From Silene latifolia (lineage: Eukaryota; Streptophyta; Magnoliopsida; Caryophyllales; Caryophyllaceae): a stretch of 64,000 nt of DNA. Position numbers and translations under genes: made by a program. A model generated the notes under the pieces. It was not told the DNA's origin, made no database searches, and was given only the letters and a program-made list of their open reading frames with translations. Of this stretch, positions 1-10,352 are shown piece by piece (the stretch's first letter is position 1; each line of letters begins with the position of its first letter). Where the stretch lies: positions 151,692,058-151,756,057 of the forward strand of contig NC_133537.1 in NCBI RefSeq assembly GCF_048544455.1, in the 5' to 3' direction.

Positions 1-554
1 GTGCACATTAATGAACATGGGTTTATCGCTCGGTATGAAGAGCGGGGATTTGGTTGGTACGGCCTGCGATCCCCATTTGGCGTGGGGCTGGTCCGGTGGA
101 CGATCGGTGATTGAGATTGTTGGGATTGGTGTGATTGTATGTGTGACGGTGTGAGCTGTCTGTTTATCGGATTGTTGATATGTATATAAATTGTGTGATT
201 AGTACTGACCCCGTTTAAATGTTTTAAAAACTGTGGTGATCCATTCGGGGGTGGTGAGCAGTTGCTTGGCAGGTATATCTTGGATACGCGTGGGATCTAG
301 CTGGGGATGGAGTCATCACATATCGGAGTCTTTAGTCTTCTTTGTGTTTGTTAGGACAGTTCCTTTCAGTTGGTTTATAGTTTGAGAGCAGTTGTATTTT
401 GCTTACAGTTGGTTTTGTTATGTAATCACTTAACTTGTTTAATAAAGTATGTTTATTCATTGTCTTATGATTATCATGCCTCGGATAACCGAGATGGTAA
501 TATCTTCATACCTGAGTGGTCCTGGTAAGGCACTTGGAGTATAGGGGTGTTACA
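1..554 (+). mobile_element. 3' portion of a chromovirus-like LTR (same family as element G)
   Basis: This stretch is a diverged relative of the LTR at 60919-61461. Shared blocks in the same order include GTGCACATTAATG, GCTGGTCCGGTGGACG and GTGATCCATTCGGGG, then a pyrimidine- and TA-rich tract, then the terminus GGGGTGTTACA. The LTR end at 554 is not followed by the tRNA-iMet primer site seen after the G LTR (61464). This copy is therefore a 3' LTR or a solo LTR, inserted into the Tat/Ogre gag fragment that begins at 555. Its 5' end lies outside the window, so its target duplication cannot be checked. Confidence 0.75.
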
Positions 555-2285
555 ATTCTTATGGCTCCACTAGCAAGACCGACGAGGTTAAATTTGTCGA
601 ATCGTTTACTAAGAAGAATAATCCATAGAGGAAGTTCACCGACGTTGTTGACTCGTACTCCAATGCTCTAAAAAGATTGATGAAACAAGGCAAGCTCCAA
701 CCTATAGGACCTACACCTGACGTAGAGAAGAAGTCTAGGTTCTGGGATGAGAATGCCTAGTGTGAGTACCATAGAGGCAAAGCATGATACAGAGAAATGT
801 TTCAAATTAAAACATGTCATTCAGGATATGATTGAGGATTGGCGCCTACCTATACCTCTTGCAAGCAAGCCTAACAATACTCAGAGTCCTCTTGGAATTC
901 TGATGATCACAGAGGAGGTATCCACCTTGGATTGCTCACACCTCATTTCTCCAGCTGAAGATGATGTCAATCCACTAGAAAATGAGGAGTTATTCCACCA
1001 TCTCCCCTACTGTCGCTGATTTTGTCGCATGGGCAAATTAAAGAGTGTAAGTAGACAAGTTTCAGGGCTAGAAGTTGTAGTGGCATCCCTACGTAATTCA
1101 AGCACTATACTTATGGAAAACAGGTCACTGGTTCCAATCTTATCTCAAGAATCCACAATGCAAGAAGTCATCGCAGTGACCAACGATCTAGTCAAGCAAA
1201 TAATCAGCCTAGAAACTGAAATCATTAGCTTAAGAGAGTTCATTATCGTCAATGGAGTTTGGGAGGATGACGATGAAGACATTTAACTCACAGAACACCC
1301 TCTAGTCAAGGCTAATGAAGATCAAGATGTGGACCACCTTACTCGCTCAGGACGTCCATATCAAAATGTCACTCAAACAAATGGTCCAGTTACTACCAAC
1401 ACCAATGTCATCACACCAAACGATGGCGAAGATACTTCTCCTGGCCATTTATTAAAGCAACTTCAAAAGACAAAGGCTAATCTTTCAGTCTTGCAACTAG
1501 TTGCAACTTCATTTCGTCATCGCCAGGCTTTACTGCAAGCATTGGCTAAATTGAAAGTAGCACATGACTCTACACCTGACGACGTCTTCAACCTAGTCTT
1601 CCAAGACTCAGTCAAGCTAAGTAACCCAGTTACTTTCTCATATGAGGACTTGCCTCCCTTTGTCATCACTCACAACCTTGCTCTATACATCATGGTCACA
1701 TGCTTGAAGTAAAATGTGCCCATAACTTTGGTGGATAATGGCTCCGCAGTCATTGTCATACCACTAAAAACAGCATACAAGTTAGGCAGAAAAAATCAGA
1801 CTGGACTCCTACTAACCAAGGCGTTCGGGCATATGACAGAACGCGACGTAAAGTAGTGGGGCTAGTTAACCTTACACTGGCCACTGGGCCAATCGAGCAA
1901 AAGCTTAATTTTCAGATAGTAGACATCGAGGCATCTTTCAATATACTTTTGGGTAGGCCCTGGATTCACGCTTCCAAAGTAGTATCATCCACCTTACACC
2001 AAAATATCAAGATCCCTCTAGATGATAAGATTGTTACGATCACTTCGTCACCTATCAAGGCCGTGATAGAGAAAATGTCAAGTAACCAAGTAATTGCAGA
2101 TCTAGTGTACGAACATTGAGGATTTCAAATCATAAACCTTATAGAGAACGAACTAGCTCCCTTGTACGTCAACCCATACTCCAACTTAGTGGTCAACCAC
2201 ATACTCAAATCCCAGGGATACTTCCCAGGAATGCCACTCAACCCTATCAGAAAGAATACCTTTTGCACCTTTCAAGGAAGGTGAC
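555..2285 (+). pseudogene. Tat/Ogre retrotransposon gag C-terminus and protease fragment, decayed
   Basis: Four broken reading frames (747-1019, 1029-1286, 1329-1712, 1856-2119) give pieces of a Tat/Ogre-type polyprotein. First comes the gag C-terminal Cys/His motif CEYHRGKAHDTEKC (from 761, right after an in-frame TAG at 758-760). A glutamine- and leucine-rich linker with LLKQLQKTKANLSVLQL follows. The aspartic protease has active-site segment VDNGSA at about 1731-1748 and the flap-distal motif LLGRPWIH at about 1946-1970. Stop codons at 1710-1712 and elsewhere separate the pieces. Past 2119, another frame continues the post-protease linker (IINLIENELAPLYVNPYSN) to about 2280. No reverse transcriptase follows, because the sequence switches to an oppositely oriented Ogre leader. 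Fossil copy; the family call is firm. Confidence 0.8.
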
Positions 2286-2501
2286 TCCCAAAGGATACCA
2301 GCGGAGTCGCCAAACTGTGGACATGAGCTACCCGCGACGCGCGCACCCGCGCGCACCCGCGCGTTGGTTTCTAGGCGGCGACACTTCTCCCATGAAACCT
2401 TGGTTTGCCAAAGCACGTCATGGGCCGTTATCGATTTGTGAGGCAATAAAACCGGTGAAAGGTTGAATAAGCCTGCATTTGTGGAGTCGCCACCAATTTA
2501 T
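2286..2501 (-). other. Leader and tRNA-Arg-type primer-binding site of an Ogre-like element
   Basis: Read on the minus strand, TGGTGGCGACTCCAC (complement of 2481-2495) directly follows the LTR end at 2502 with a short AT spacer. This is the primer-binding site type reported for Ogre/Tat elements (tRNA-Arg). A second related copy, TTTGGCGACTCCGCTGG, lies about 180 bp further into the leader (complement of about 2298-2315). Between them are a GC-rich run of CGCGCACC repeats (2336-2366) and GGCGGCGACAC. The leader ends at about 2285, where plus-strand protease-linker sequence begins. That switch of orientation indicates an inversion or a junction between two insertions. Confidence 0.6.
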
Positions 2502-4038
2502 TGTAGAAAAATATGAAACCGTTCGAATACCTTGTGCTACGTCAAGACACAAAGTAATGACCTGAACACTAAGAACTCGTTACCCTTAGCATTCTATGTC
2601 TAGAATGACTCTCGAAGATGCCAATGGACACGGATGTCCAGAGATAACTGGAGTAAGGCGTGAGGGTACGTATTAGGAATCTCTTTAATTCGAACACATA
2701 ATCCCGCCCGCCTCGATAGCGGCCTCTACTAATGATTAGGGAAATTATTCATATTTGATATGTCGTCGATGTAATGCATGCAATGCAACAAACAATAGAT
2801 TAATCCTAGCATGTGAAATTAGACTATGTCGTTGAACACGTGTTTAGCACTCAAATTGGTCGAAGTTGGAAGTTAGATTCAATTACATGTGAATGCCATA
2901 TAATTAAATCATACATAAATACAATAAATGAAATACAATAATTAAAATTACAATAATTACAATGTTTATTTGATCTACGTCAAAAGCACACTCGAAACGG
3001 GATTTTGAAGACGAAAATAAAAATAAAATAAAATTAGAATATACGGCAGATTAGAGGTGATAATACGGATAATAGTTGATTAAATACGTAATTAGGAGGT
3101 ATGTCAAAGCGAGAAAGAGTTAAGGGACACAAGCCAACCCAGAACAGGCACATCATCTGTTGCGTCCTTTGGAAGAGGCGCAAGACTTCCTGCATCTGTT
3201 CTTGAGTTGAGCTCTGGCTGTGATGTCAGAACCGCGGATTGTTATCGTTCATTGGTAATTTAAGATCGATTATTGATATTGGACTCAAGTAGAAGTGTTT
3301 TGACAGATTACATACATCTAAAACCGCCATAAAACGAATTAAAGACGAGAATTTACAGCGATTTACACTATTACAATGAATTCGTGTCGGAAACACAAAA
3401 GAACAAAACTTTGAACTTGAAAGCGTAATTAAATTTTTAAAACTGAAATCAAATAAAGAAAACTATGTACAAAAGACGAATTCCAGAAAATCGATATGAG
3501 AAAATCGACCCTTTAAAATCCGTGTTTGAATAGACGACGAAAACCCGCAAATATTGAATTATAAGGGATTTATGTCGAATTATGCAGTATAATTAAAAAA
3601 GAATTATTAAAACACGATTTGTATACTGTCTTGACAAAGAAAATAAAGAAAAACAAAAGAAACGAAAAAACGCAGGAGGTCGAGGAAGAAGAAGAAGAAG
3701 AAGAGCAGGAGCAGCGGCAGCCTCAGGAAGAGGCGCAACAAGAGCTGCGATTCTTCGAAGAGGCGCAGCTGCTGCTGCGTTTCTTCTCGACGTCAGCCCT
3801 TCACTATTTCGCAAATACGGTTTTAAAAGATGGTTTTTAAGACGGTTTTGAACGTGCTCTTGACACAGACCTTACATTAGATGATACAAAATAAAAGTAC
3901 AATTAATAAATGAGATTTTACACCCTCGGACTTATATGTTAGACAAAACGAGATTGACTAAAGTTATCGTTTAGTGATTGCTCGACTCGAATATGCGTGG
4001 AAAGTTCCCTTGTTAAAGGATTTAAAAAGATTGATTAT
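2502..4038 (-). mobile_element. Ogre/Tat-like 5' LTR, U5-side segment
   Basis: On the minus strand the segment ends in TTCTACA, followed by ATAAAT and the primer-binding site. It contains the block typical of Ogre/Tat LTR ends: a run that reads GTACCCTCACGCCTTACTCC and then GCTAAGGGTAACGAGTTC (complement of about 2575-2670). The LTR is interrupted at 4038 by Athila element A and resumes at 15575. If its other end is the TGATAGCTC terminus at 16199, the LTR is about 2.2 kb without the insertion. No gene is present. The reading frames at 3593-3840 come from a GAA/GAG-rich tract and are not credible. Confidence 0.7.
3141..3790. repeat. GAAGAGGCGCAGC-type palindromic modules in the Ogre LTR (two clusters)
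   Basis: Clusters lie at about 3141-3215 and 3690-3790. The recurring word is GGAAGAGGCGCA, and it meets GCTGCG or CTGCTGC so that the arms pair, for example GCGCAGCTGCTGCTGCG near 3763-3780. A third cluster lies in the other half of the same LTR (15830-15890). Spacing is irregular, so this is not a simple satellite. A (GAAGAA)n purine tract at 3679-3705 adjoins the second cluster. Confidence 0.55.
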
Positions 4039-5132
4039 ATTGATGATGCGAGTCCGTTTCGTGTTCACAAATTAAGATGTGGTCGTTGGGTCACGGTCGA
4101 ATCAAAACACAATTTATAACTTCACCAACAACTCTACAATTAGTAAAGAGGCAAGTAAAGGTCGGATCCCAAGGGACGGGTATTGAAATGAGATTTCTAT
4201 TGCAACTAGTGATGTCTAAGGGGTGTCACAAATTGGGTTGATGTAGAAGGTCACTAAACTAAAATAGCAATGAAAATAAACAAGCAAGATGAATTAAAGG
4301 GGTGTAAACAATTGATTAAAGGCACTAGGGTGTCATGGGATCATAGGGGAATCATGGGAATTGATCATACAAACATGTTCTCAAAATATAAGCAAGCAAT
4401 TATTGTTGTGATGGATTGAGTTGGGTTATATCTTACAATCCTAGGAAAGTTTGGGTCCCGGAGCCGAATCGATTAGATTGTACAACACCTACAAGTCGAC
4501 TTAATCTTCCCTACTCAACAACATGCATGGTCTAATGAGACTCGAGTTGGGTTATGTCTTACAAGTCTCATTGAAAAGATAGAAGATGATAGTAATTGCA
4601 AGGATTCACAGGCTTAGCATTTCATCAAATATAACATGTGCATGAGTTGAGATCAAAACAAGCAAGCAAATAAAACATGAAAGCATATTAATTTAAGCAT
4701 GAATCATTCCCCATGTTGGTTTCCCCTAATCACCCATTTAACCCTAGCTAAGAGACTACTCACTCATTATCATGTTGATCATGATTGCAAGGTTGTCAAT
4801 CATACCAACAATATGAAACATGATGAATAAATGAAAGTAATTAACAATAATTAAAAAGGGATTAAGAGATTATACCTACTAATGATTCCAATAATAAAGC
4901 AAAGATAAAAGAAGTACTTGAATGCTTGATTGAGAGGTTGTCAATCTCCCAATAATAACCCAAATAATCTTCAATTACCCAAAATAAAGGATGAACAAAA
5001 GAGAGATTAAGGAAATAAAACTTGTATTAGAACTTGATTAATTGTTGATTACAATACTAAAGAGAGATTTGATTGATATTAACTACTCTAATTATTGATA
5101 AGAAGAACATGCTCCTCTAATTAGACTAATGG

Positions 5133-5146
5133 GGTATTTATAGTGG
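5133..5146 (-). promoter_or_regulatory. LTR TATA box, element A (and its copy in the 5' LTR)
   Basis: The minus strand reads CCACTATAAATACCCC here. The transcription-competent copy is the same sequence in the 5' LTR at about 14898-14911. It lies about 150-300 bp downstream of the palindromic array in transcription order, as expected for a core promoter with an upstream element. Elements B (34138-34152) and C (about 46080-46090) keep the same site. Confidence 0.65.
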
Positions 5147-5284
5147 AAATTAGGGAGGATGCATTAGGGTTAACTAAGGGCTAAACTAGTAATTACACTT
5201 TTTAGATTGAGCAAGGAGGAGCCGGTATTTTTCGAGAGAAGGGCTTCTTTCTTTGTAGCTTGGAGAAGAGTAAATCGTGCTGTG

Positions 5285-5455
5285 CTGGAATCCGGGAGGA
5301 ATAAGGTCGGGACGGGCGGAATCTGGCGTTGGAATCCGAGCGGATTCAAGGGAATCCGGCCGGATTGTCGAGGTGGAATCCGAGCGGATTAGAGCAAAGC
5401 CGCTCGGATTGTGCAGCTGTGGGACGGACGGATTGGTGACAATCCGCTCGGATTG
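5285..5455. repeat. Palindromic module array, 3' LTR of A
   Basis: Modules have the form half-site, two bases, half-site: AATCCGAGCGGATT, AATCCGGCCGGATT, AATCCGCTCGGATT and the mixed form GACGGGCGGAATC. Arms are AATCCG/CGGATT with the dinucleotides AG, GC or CT in the centre. Seven or so modules occur in 170 bp at irregular spacing. The equivalent interval in the 5' LTR (15050-15232) is the most diverged part of the LTR pair. Confidence 0.8.
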
Positions 5456-5803
5456 TCACTCAAAGAACATATCTTCTTCTTTTCTTCCCTTTTCTTCATA
5501 AATTCCTTGGGGATTTCCTTGGGGACTCAAGGATCCTTTCTCAACATTGCTCTTCTACTATAATATGTACAAAGGCCTTCTAATCTTGTCTCTCCTTGAT
5601 GCTTGGTCATTGAATTCGATCAATTTAGTCTCGTTTTGCCATGAAAATGCAAGATTCTTACTCCTTTCCTACCAAGGGATCAAAATCTCAAAGAATATGC
5701 AAAACAAAGAACTAAAGATAAGAAATGACCCAAATATGCACTAATAAGCATGGGAACAAGGCTAATTCGGGGGGCTAAATATGCGCTAATTATGGTCACA
5801 TCA

Positions 5804-7932
5804 AATATCCCCAAACCGAACCTTTGCTCGTCCGAGTAAAGAGGTGACAAAGACTAGGACCAATACTAACCTATCCTAATAATATAGCCGATATGAGACA
5901 ATTAGCGGGTCTCACTCCGCCCCTTCAACTCACAAAAAAGACAACCATGAGGTAGGATGCCTTCTTGCAAGGCAAGGTGGGTCTTGCCAAAATGGCGACA
6001 CATCCAAACATTAAGCACACAAAATCACATAATGGATGCATCTACAAAAAGAATAGCCACTCCCTCATCAAGTGGCGGAGGCACTAAAGAGGAACAAATT
6101 TAAGAGCATGTAATCCTTCACAAATACTAGTTCAACAAATTACTAAGTCTAAGAGGATGGCACTAAATCACCTCCAAATGGTGTTAAACTAGACTACTTT
6201 CGTCCTCAATTTCCAAATGCTTTCGTCAAGAGCGATCGGATGGTGGTGGAATGATGATCCCTATGATGCTAGTAGCATATGACATGACAAGTCTCGAATT
6301 CTCTACAAAAGTAAAGGTCATGGATCGTCCCAAGCTCGACCAAGTGGCTTGACAAAAAGGCTTTTTGGGAATGAAATGCTCAAATCTTTATTCACAATGG
6401 GTGGATATGACTAGTATTCAAAATTGACCTCATTTCACTTTCACATTTCAAAAATTTAAGATGGGGTTTGTCCCTTCCGGGCTAGTGTCCTTTGCTTTCG
6501 CCAATCGCTTATTAGGCAACCGGTTAACCTCTAGACAATAGCTTTTCGGGGTGATAGTCACTCTGTCTCTGGGCGGCCGAATTCCCAACCGTATGGGGGC
6601 CCAATTCAATGGATCCCGCACCAAAGCACATCGAAGTGGTACGCCTCCATCAAAACAACTTAAATTTCTCAACTTTCAACAATTCATAACATTTGAGGTT
6701 TCGTTGGCATTACATTACTTCCACATGACAAAATTTCTTTGAAATGAGCACTTCAAGCTTATTGATAGAAAATATTTTTGGGTTGCCTTACCACAAGGTC
6801 AAACAAGGTCACCTAGACAAGTTAACCAAGTCCACATCGCATCACGGGGTTGGATAGGTGACTCACATGCAAACCCTTGACTAGGCCTTGGGTCATGGGT
6901 CAAAAGACACTAGTATGACACTATTTAGGGTGTTTTACAACCATTCTAGTAGGCAAAGTCTTAAGTTGAACAAGTATTTATAATGGCTTAGTTGCTCTTG
7001 TCAAAGTTCCTAATTAGGCATTTTTCAAAACATTTCTAACATGCAACTACATGCCATGATGCAACTAATATAAACATCCTAATGCAAGTGATTCTATCAA
7101 CTAATATGACATAAAAGCTAAATGCAAGTCCTAAGTTCACATTCTTATACCGCATCAATCAAAATAAAGCCACATAGTCATTAACATAAAGAGGAAAAAG
7201 GAGATTGGAAAGATCATACCATGCGGTCTTCAATATCCTCATGTCTCGGATGTGGCGTAGTCAATCAATGTGAACAAGGATAGAACAAACACAATATATA
7301 CAAGACAATATATACAAGACTACAAAAGGAAATAAACATGTTTTTGGGTTTTCAATTTTCAAATTTTTATGATTTTTGAAATTTTTCAATTTTTTTGGAT
7401 TTTTGAATAAGAGTTCAATGTTAGAATTCCCATCCCCACACTAATATGGGCAGTGTCCCCAATGGCCAAAATGATGGAAATTATGCAAAGATGATGCATG
7501 ATTTCTACACTAAATGCAATCTATACTAAGCTACACTATATGATGCATGGTTTTTGTTATGACGGAGAGGATAATTTAGATTACCTCCCATTGTGTATGC
7601 ATTAACTTCCCCAAACCGAGTGAGACACTATTGCTAATGTCCAAGGATGGGTGTAGTTCATGCACACACTATGCAATGCATGAAACTAATTTGTCATTTT
7701 GGATTTTGAAAATGGGAACAATAAAATGAGAACACCTCAATGGTACCGAGGTGTGAGTCCTCTATGGTGCTAGGACTACTCCAACAACGATCAAAATTAA
7801 ATAAAATACAAGGTAACAAGACACAAACTTCTTTTCATGAAACATTGAAAGATAAAGAGGAGAGATGAGAAAACTTTACATGAACTTAGGTGGGTGCCTC
7901 TTGCCCGCTCCACCTAGTGATGAAGTAGTCTT
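5804..7932 (-). other. Non-coding 3' spacer and polypurine tract of element A
   Basis: No credible gene lies in these 2.1 kb. The minus-strand end next to the LTR reads GGTTTGGGGATATT, the likely polypurine tract (5804-5818). The same tract adjoins the LTRs of B (34808) and, as GGTTTGGGGAAGTT, of F (58851). The whole spacer aligns with 34808-36876 in B, very closely, and with 46547-48530 in C, more distantly. The GC-rich core at about 6440-6620 contains GGCAACCGGTTAACC and GGGGGCCCAATTC. The small frames here (such as 6448-6672) are not kept open in B or C. Candidate roles are the 3' untranslated region or an RNA signal. Confidence 0.75.
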
Positions 7933-9504
7933 CTAGACATCGGCATCATCTCCCTCTATATCGCTATCCCAAATATCCTTTGAAGCATCACTCAAACTTG
8001 GATCCATGAATTCGTCTTCCTCACTCTCAAGCTTCACCGTGTCACCTCCACAAGAATTGCCACTCTCCTCCTCTTGGTGACCGTTCACCCCTTCATTAGC
8101 CTTCTCTGAGTTGGGGAAGAGCAAATCCATTTGAGCCCATGAGGGGAAAGCTCCTTCCTCACTAATCCGTCCTTTTTCGAACCATCTCATGGTATTAGGG
8201 GTAAAGAGCATAGTAAGTGTCCACGGAGGTCTCGTATTGACGGTAGTGTAAATCTTGCAAAATTCCCGTGACAAAGTCGTCACGGGGGAGGATGAAGGGA
8301 TTTGGATGGTTATATGGTTGGTAGGGAAAGGGGTAGGGAGGCACTTTTATCTTCTCATTTTGGGTTTGTTGTTCTTGTTGTTGTGGTGGTGGATTTTGAG
8401 GTGGTGGCGCTTGCTTTGTTTGACTTGGGATGAGGTAGGAGGGCATTGGGGACAAGTTTCCTCTTCTTGGGGAGATCCGTGGTAGATCGGTCATTGGGAG
8501 ATAAATCGGATCGCTTCCTTTTGTCAACCACTTTATCCGCTTATCGACCCCCTCAAGGGTTATCTAATGGTGTTGGACGAGAAGGAGATCTTCATTAATT
8601 CTCGTGCTCCCCGTAAGTGGAGTGTACTCATTGTTCTCATTGAACCTTGGGTTGAAGTGCTTTGCAAGTCTAGTTATGAGTCCTCCATTCACTATGTGCT
8701 TCATTCCATCATCGTCCCCATTTCTAAACTTTGCCCATTTCTCTAGCAAAACTAGAGGTGCATTGAAGTGATACCCATCTCTCCCTTGAATGTTGAGGTA
8801 TGATTCCATAAACACAAGGTCTAATTGGTTCACGATGGCCGATCTCGGCGGGCAAAGAGAGTACCCGAAAGAAATCGATATGTAAGCCTCAAGATCGGGT
8901 TTTGGATATGAAAAGCAAGACATTCCTTGGTAAGAATGAAATCCCGGCCCGTCATGGCCCTCCACAAAGGTGCAACACTATACTTTTTGGGTTTCGATGT
9001 TCGGGTAGGCGAAACATCAAGTCCAAACACATTTGCGAATTCTACAAGGGTCATCATCCTAGAAACATTCTCCAACCTAAACTCTATGCATATCACTTTG
9101 TTCAAGGTTGTAATCTTCAAAAAGCTCAAGAATTCAAGCACTAGGGACCGATAGGTTGGTTCATACATGCGAAAAAGGGTTGAAAGACCAAAAACCTCAA
9201 AGAGAGCTTCCACTTGGTGAAAAATCCCAAGTTTTCTCAAGGTAGCATGACATAAAAATTTAGTGGGAAGAATATTCTTACTTAGAAGCCGGTGGAAGAC
9301 TAATCTCTGCGCATCATTGAGGAATTCCACATTTGAGAAATCATCAAGCCTTGTGAGATCTACAATCTCTTCATGTTCCCTTCTAATGGTGTTGAGATGG
9401 GAGGTAGAAGAACTTCCCATCATCCTTGGTCTTCTTGCACTCCTAAAAGAGGATCTCCTTGGTGCCATTCTTGATTCTTTTGTTGGGTTCTTTTGATTTG
9501 TCAA
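7933..9504 (-). pseudogene. Athila ORF3 (ATHILA ORF-1-like family protein) of element A, frameshifted
   Basis: This third ORF lies downstream of pol, where Athila elements carry an extra gene often called env-like. Pieces in order are 9504-8830, 8965-8564, 8527-8195 and 8283-7933, which give about 520 residues if read across three breaks. The first block holds the family core with KNILPTKFLCHATLRKLGI and YRSLVLEFLSFLK. The N-terminus is basic (APRRSSFRSARRPR), the middle is proline/glutamine-rich, and the C-terminus is acidic (ESEEDEF, DSDIEGDDADV). I see no signal peptide or membrane segment. It resembles ORF3 of element C much more than that of element B. The second Met, in MAPRRSS, is an equally plausible start. 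Confidence 0.75.
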
Positions 9505-9614
9505 AGGGTAAGGATGTTCCTTGTTGATTTAGTGTTGGAAACCCTAGAAAATTGGGGCTTTTTGATTTTGTGGGTAAAGAGAGTGATTTGGATATGTATG
9601 GGAGTCATAAGGAG

Positions 9615-9632
9615 GTGGGTTTTATAGTGCAA
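9615..9632 (-). promoter_or_regulatory. Candidate internal TATA box ahead of ORF3, element A
   Basis: The minus strand reads GCACTATAAAACCCACC, about 115 bp upstream of the ORF3 start and just downstream of the palindromic array at 9715-10130. B has GTTTTATAAACCCC at the matching place (about 38775-38788), and C has TTATATAAAA (about 50550-50560). The order array, TATA, ORF repeats the order inside the LTR. No transcript evidence is available from sequence alone. Confidence 0.5.
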
Positions 9633-9714
9633 TTGGAAGGAGTAGTGATGTGTCACTGTATGTGTGGTGGGGTGTATTTTAATTAGGAAAAAGTCGGGTC
9701 AAAACACCGTGAGA

Positions 9715-10130
9715 AGACGAGCGGATTCGAACTGAAGACGCTCGGATTCGTGCTCCTCGGGACGGGCGGATTCGGGGCAATACGCCCGGATTCTGTCACA
9801 GCGAGAAATTCCAAAATTTGACGCTTCAGAGACGGGCGTCCCGTGCATGAGACGCTCGGATTCTTTTATGATGGGACGGGCGTCTTCTTGTGAAGACGGA
9901 CGGATTCTGCTACAGAGATTTTCTTTGAAATGCACAAGTAGAAAGACGGGCGTCTTTCTTCAAATCCGGCCGGATTCTATAAGACGGGCGTTTTTTTCGC
10001 TGGACGCTCGGATTCAACCTCAGTCCAAAAATCTTCAAATTTTCAGCGTAGCTGGACGGACGGTTTCTCCTTTAGACGCCCGAATTCCAGCAAGACGGCC
10101 GGATTAGAGGGAATCCGCACGGATTCAGGC
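9715..10130. repeat. Internal palindromic module array of element A, between pol and ORF3
   Basis: About 20 modules follow the same pattern as the LTR array: GACGGGCGTC, GACGCTCGGATTC, GACGAGCGGATTC, GACGGCCGGATT, AATCCGGCCGGATTC, AATCCGCACGGATTC. Half-sites GACG/CGTC and AATCCG/CGGATT are freely combined, and the central dinucleotide is GG, CC, CT, AG, CA, GA or GC. Spacers between modules are unrelated. The frames at 9699-10107 that cross the array on both strands are artefacts of its low stop-codon density. Confidence 0.8.
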
Positions 10131-10352
10131 TACGAGTTTTGACTTCTTCTCCTCTCTTAGATGCGTCCCCACACTTGAGAATTTGTTCCTTCCTTCATTC
10201 AAAATTCATTAGTAACCCTCCCTTACTTCCGCTCATGAAAAGAGTTCATGCTTTTATTAAAACAAATGTAATAAATACAAGTTAGAGGATTAGTATATTT
10301 ACAAGTGGTGGTTTAGGGAGGACTCCACCAAACTCTCCCTTAGATGGTCCTT

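Larger units (their letters stand above)
4044..5803 (-). repeat. 3' LTR of element A
   Basis: The 1760-bp LTR starts TGATG and ends CATCA, a perfect 5-bp inverted repeat. It aligns end to end with 13809-15569. Outside 5265-5455 I count about a dozen differences; inside that interval there are about as many again in under 200 bp. It contains the conserved block around TCGGATCCCAAGGGACGGG (4162-4180) on the U5 side, a TATA box and the palindromic array. Confidence 0.93.

Noticed and set aside
3593..3840. Overlapping reading frames on both strands
   Set aside because: They come from a GAA/GAG-rich tract in an LTR. Low stop density from composition explains them.
6448..6742. Small frames in the 3' spacer of A with a counterpart at 35558-35752 in B
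   Set aside because: The plus-strand frame is shared only because the DNA is nearly identical; C does not keep it open, and its strand is opposite to transcription.
9699..10107. Frames on both strands across the palindromic array (also 34176-34588, 38796-39296, 43638-43992)
   Set aside because: The arrays are GC-rich and self-complementary, so frames open on both strands; none has protein-like composition or conservation between A and B.
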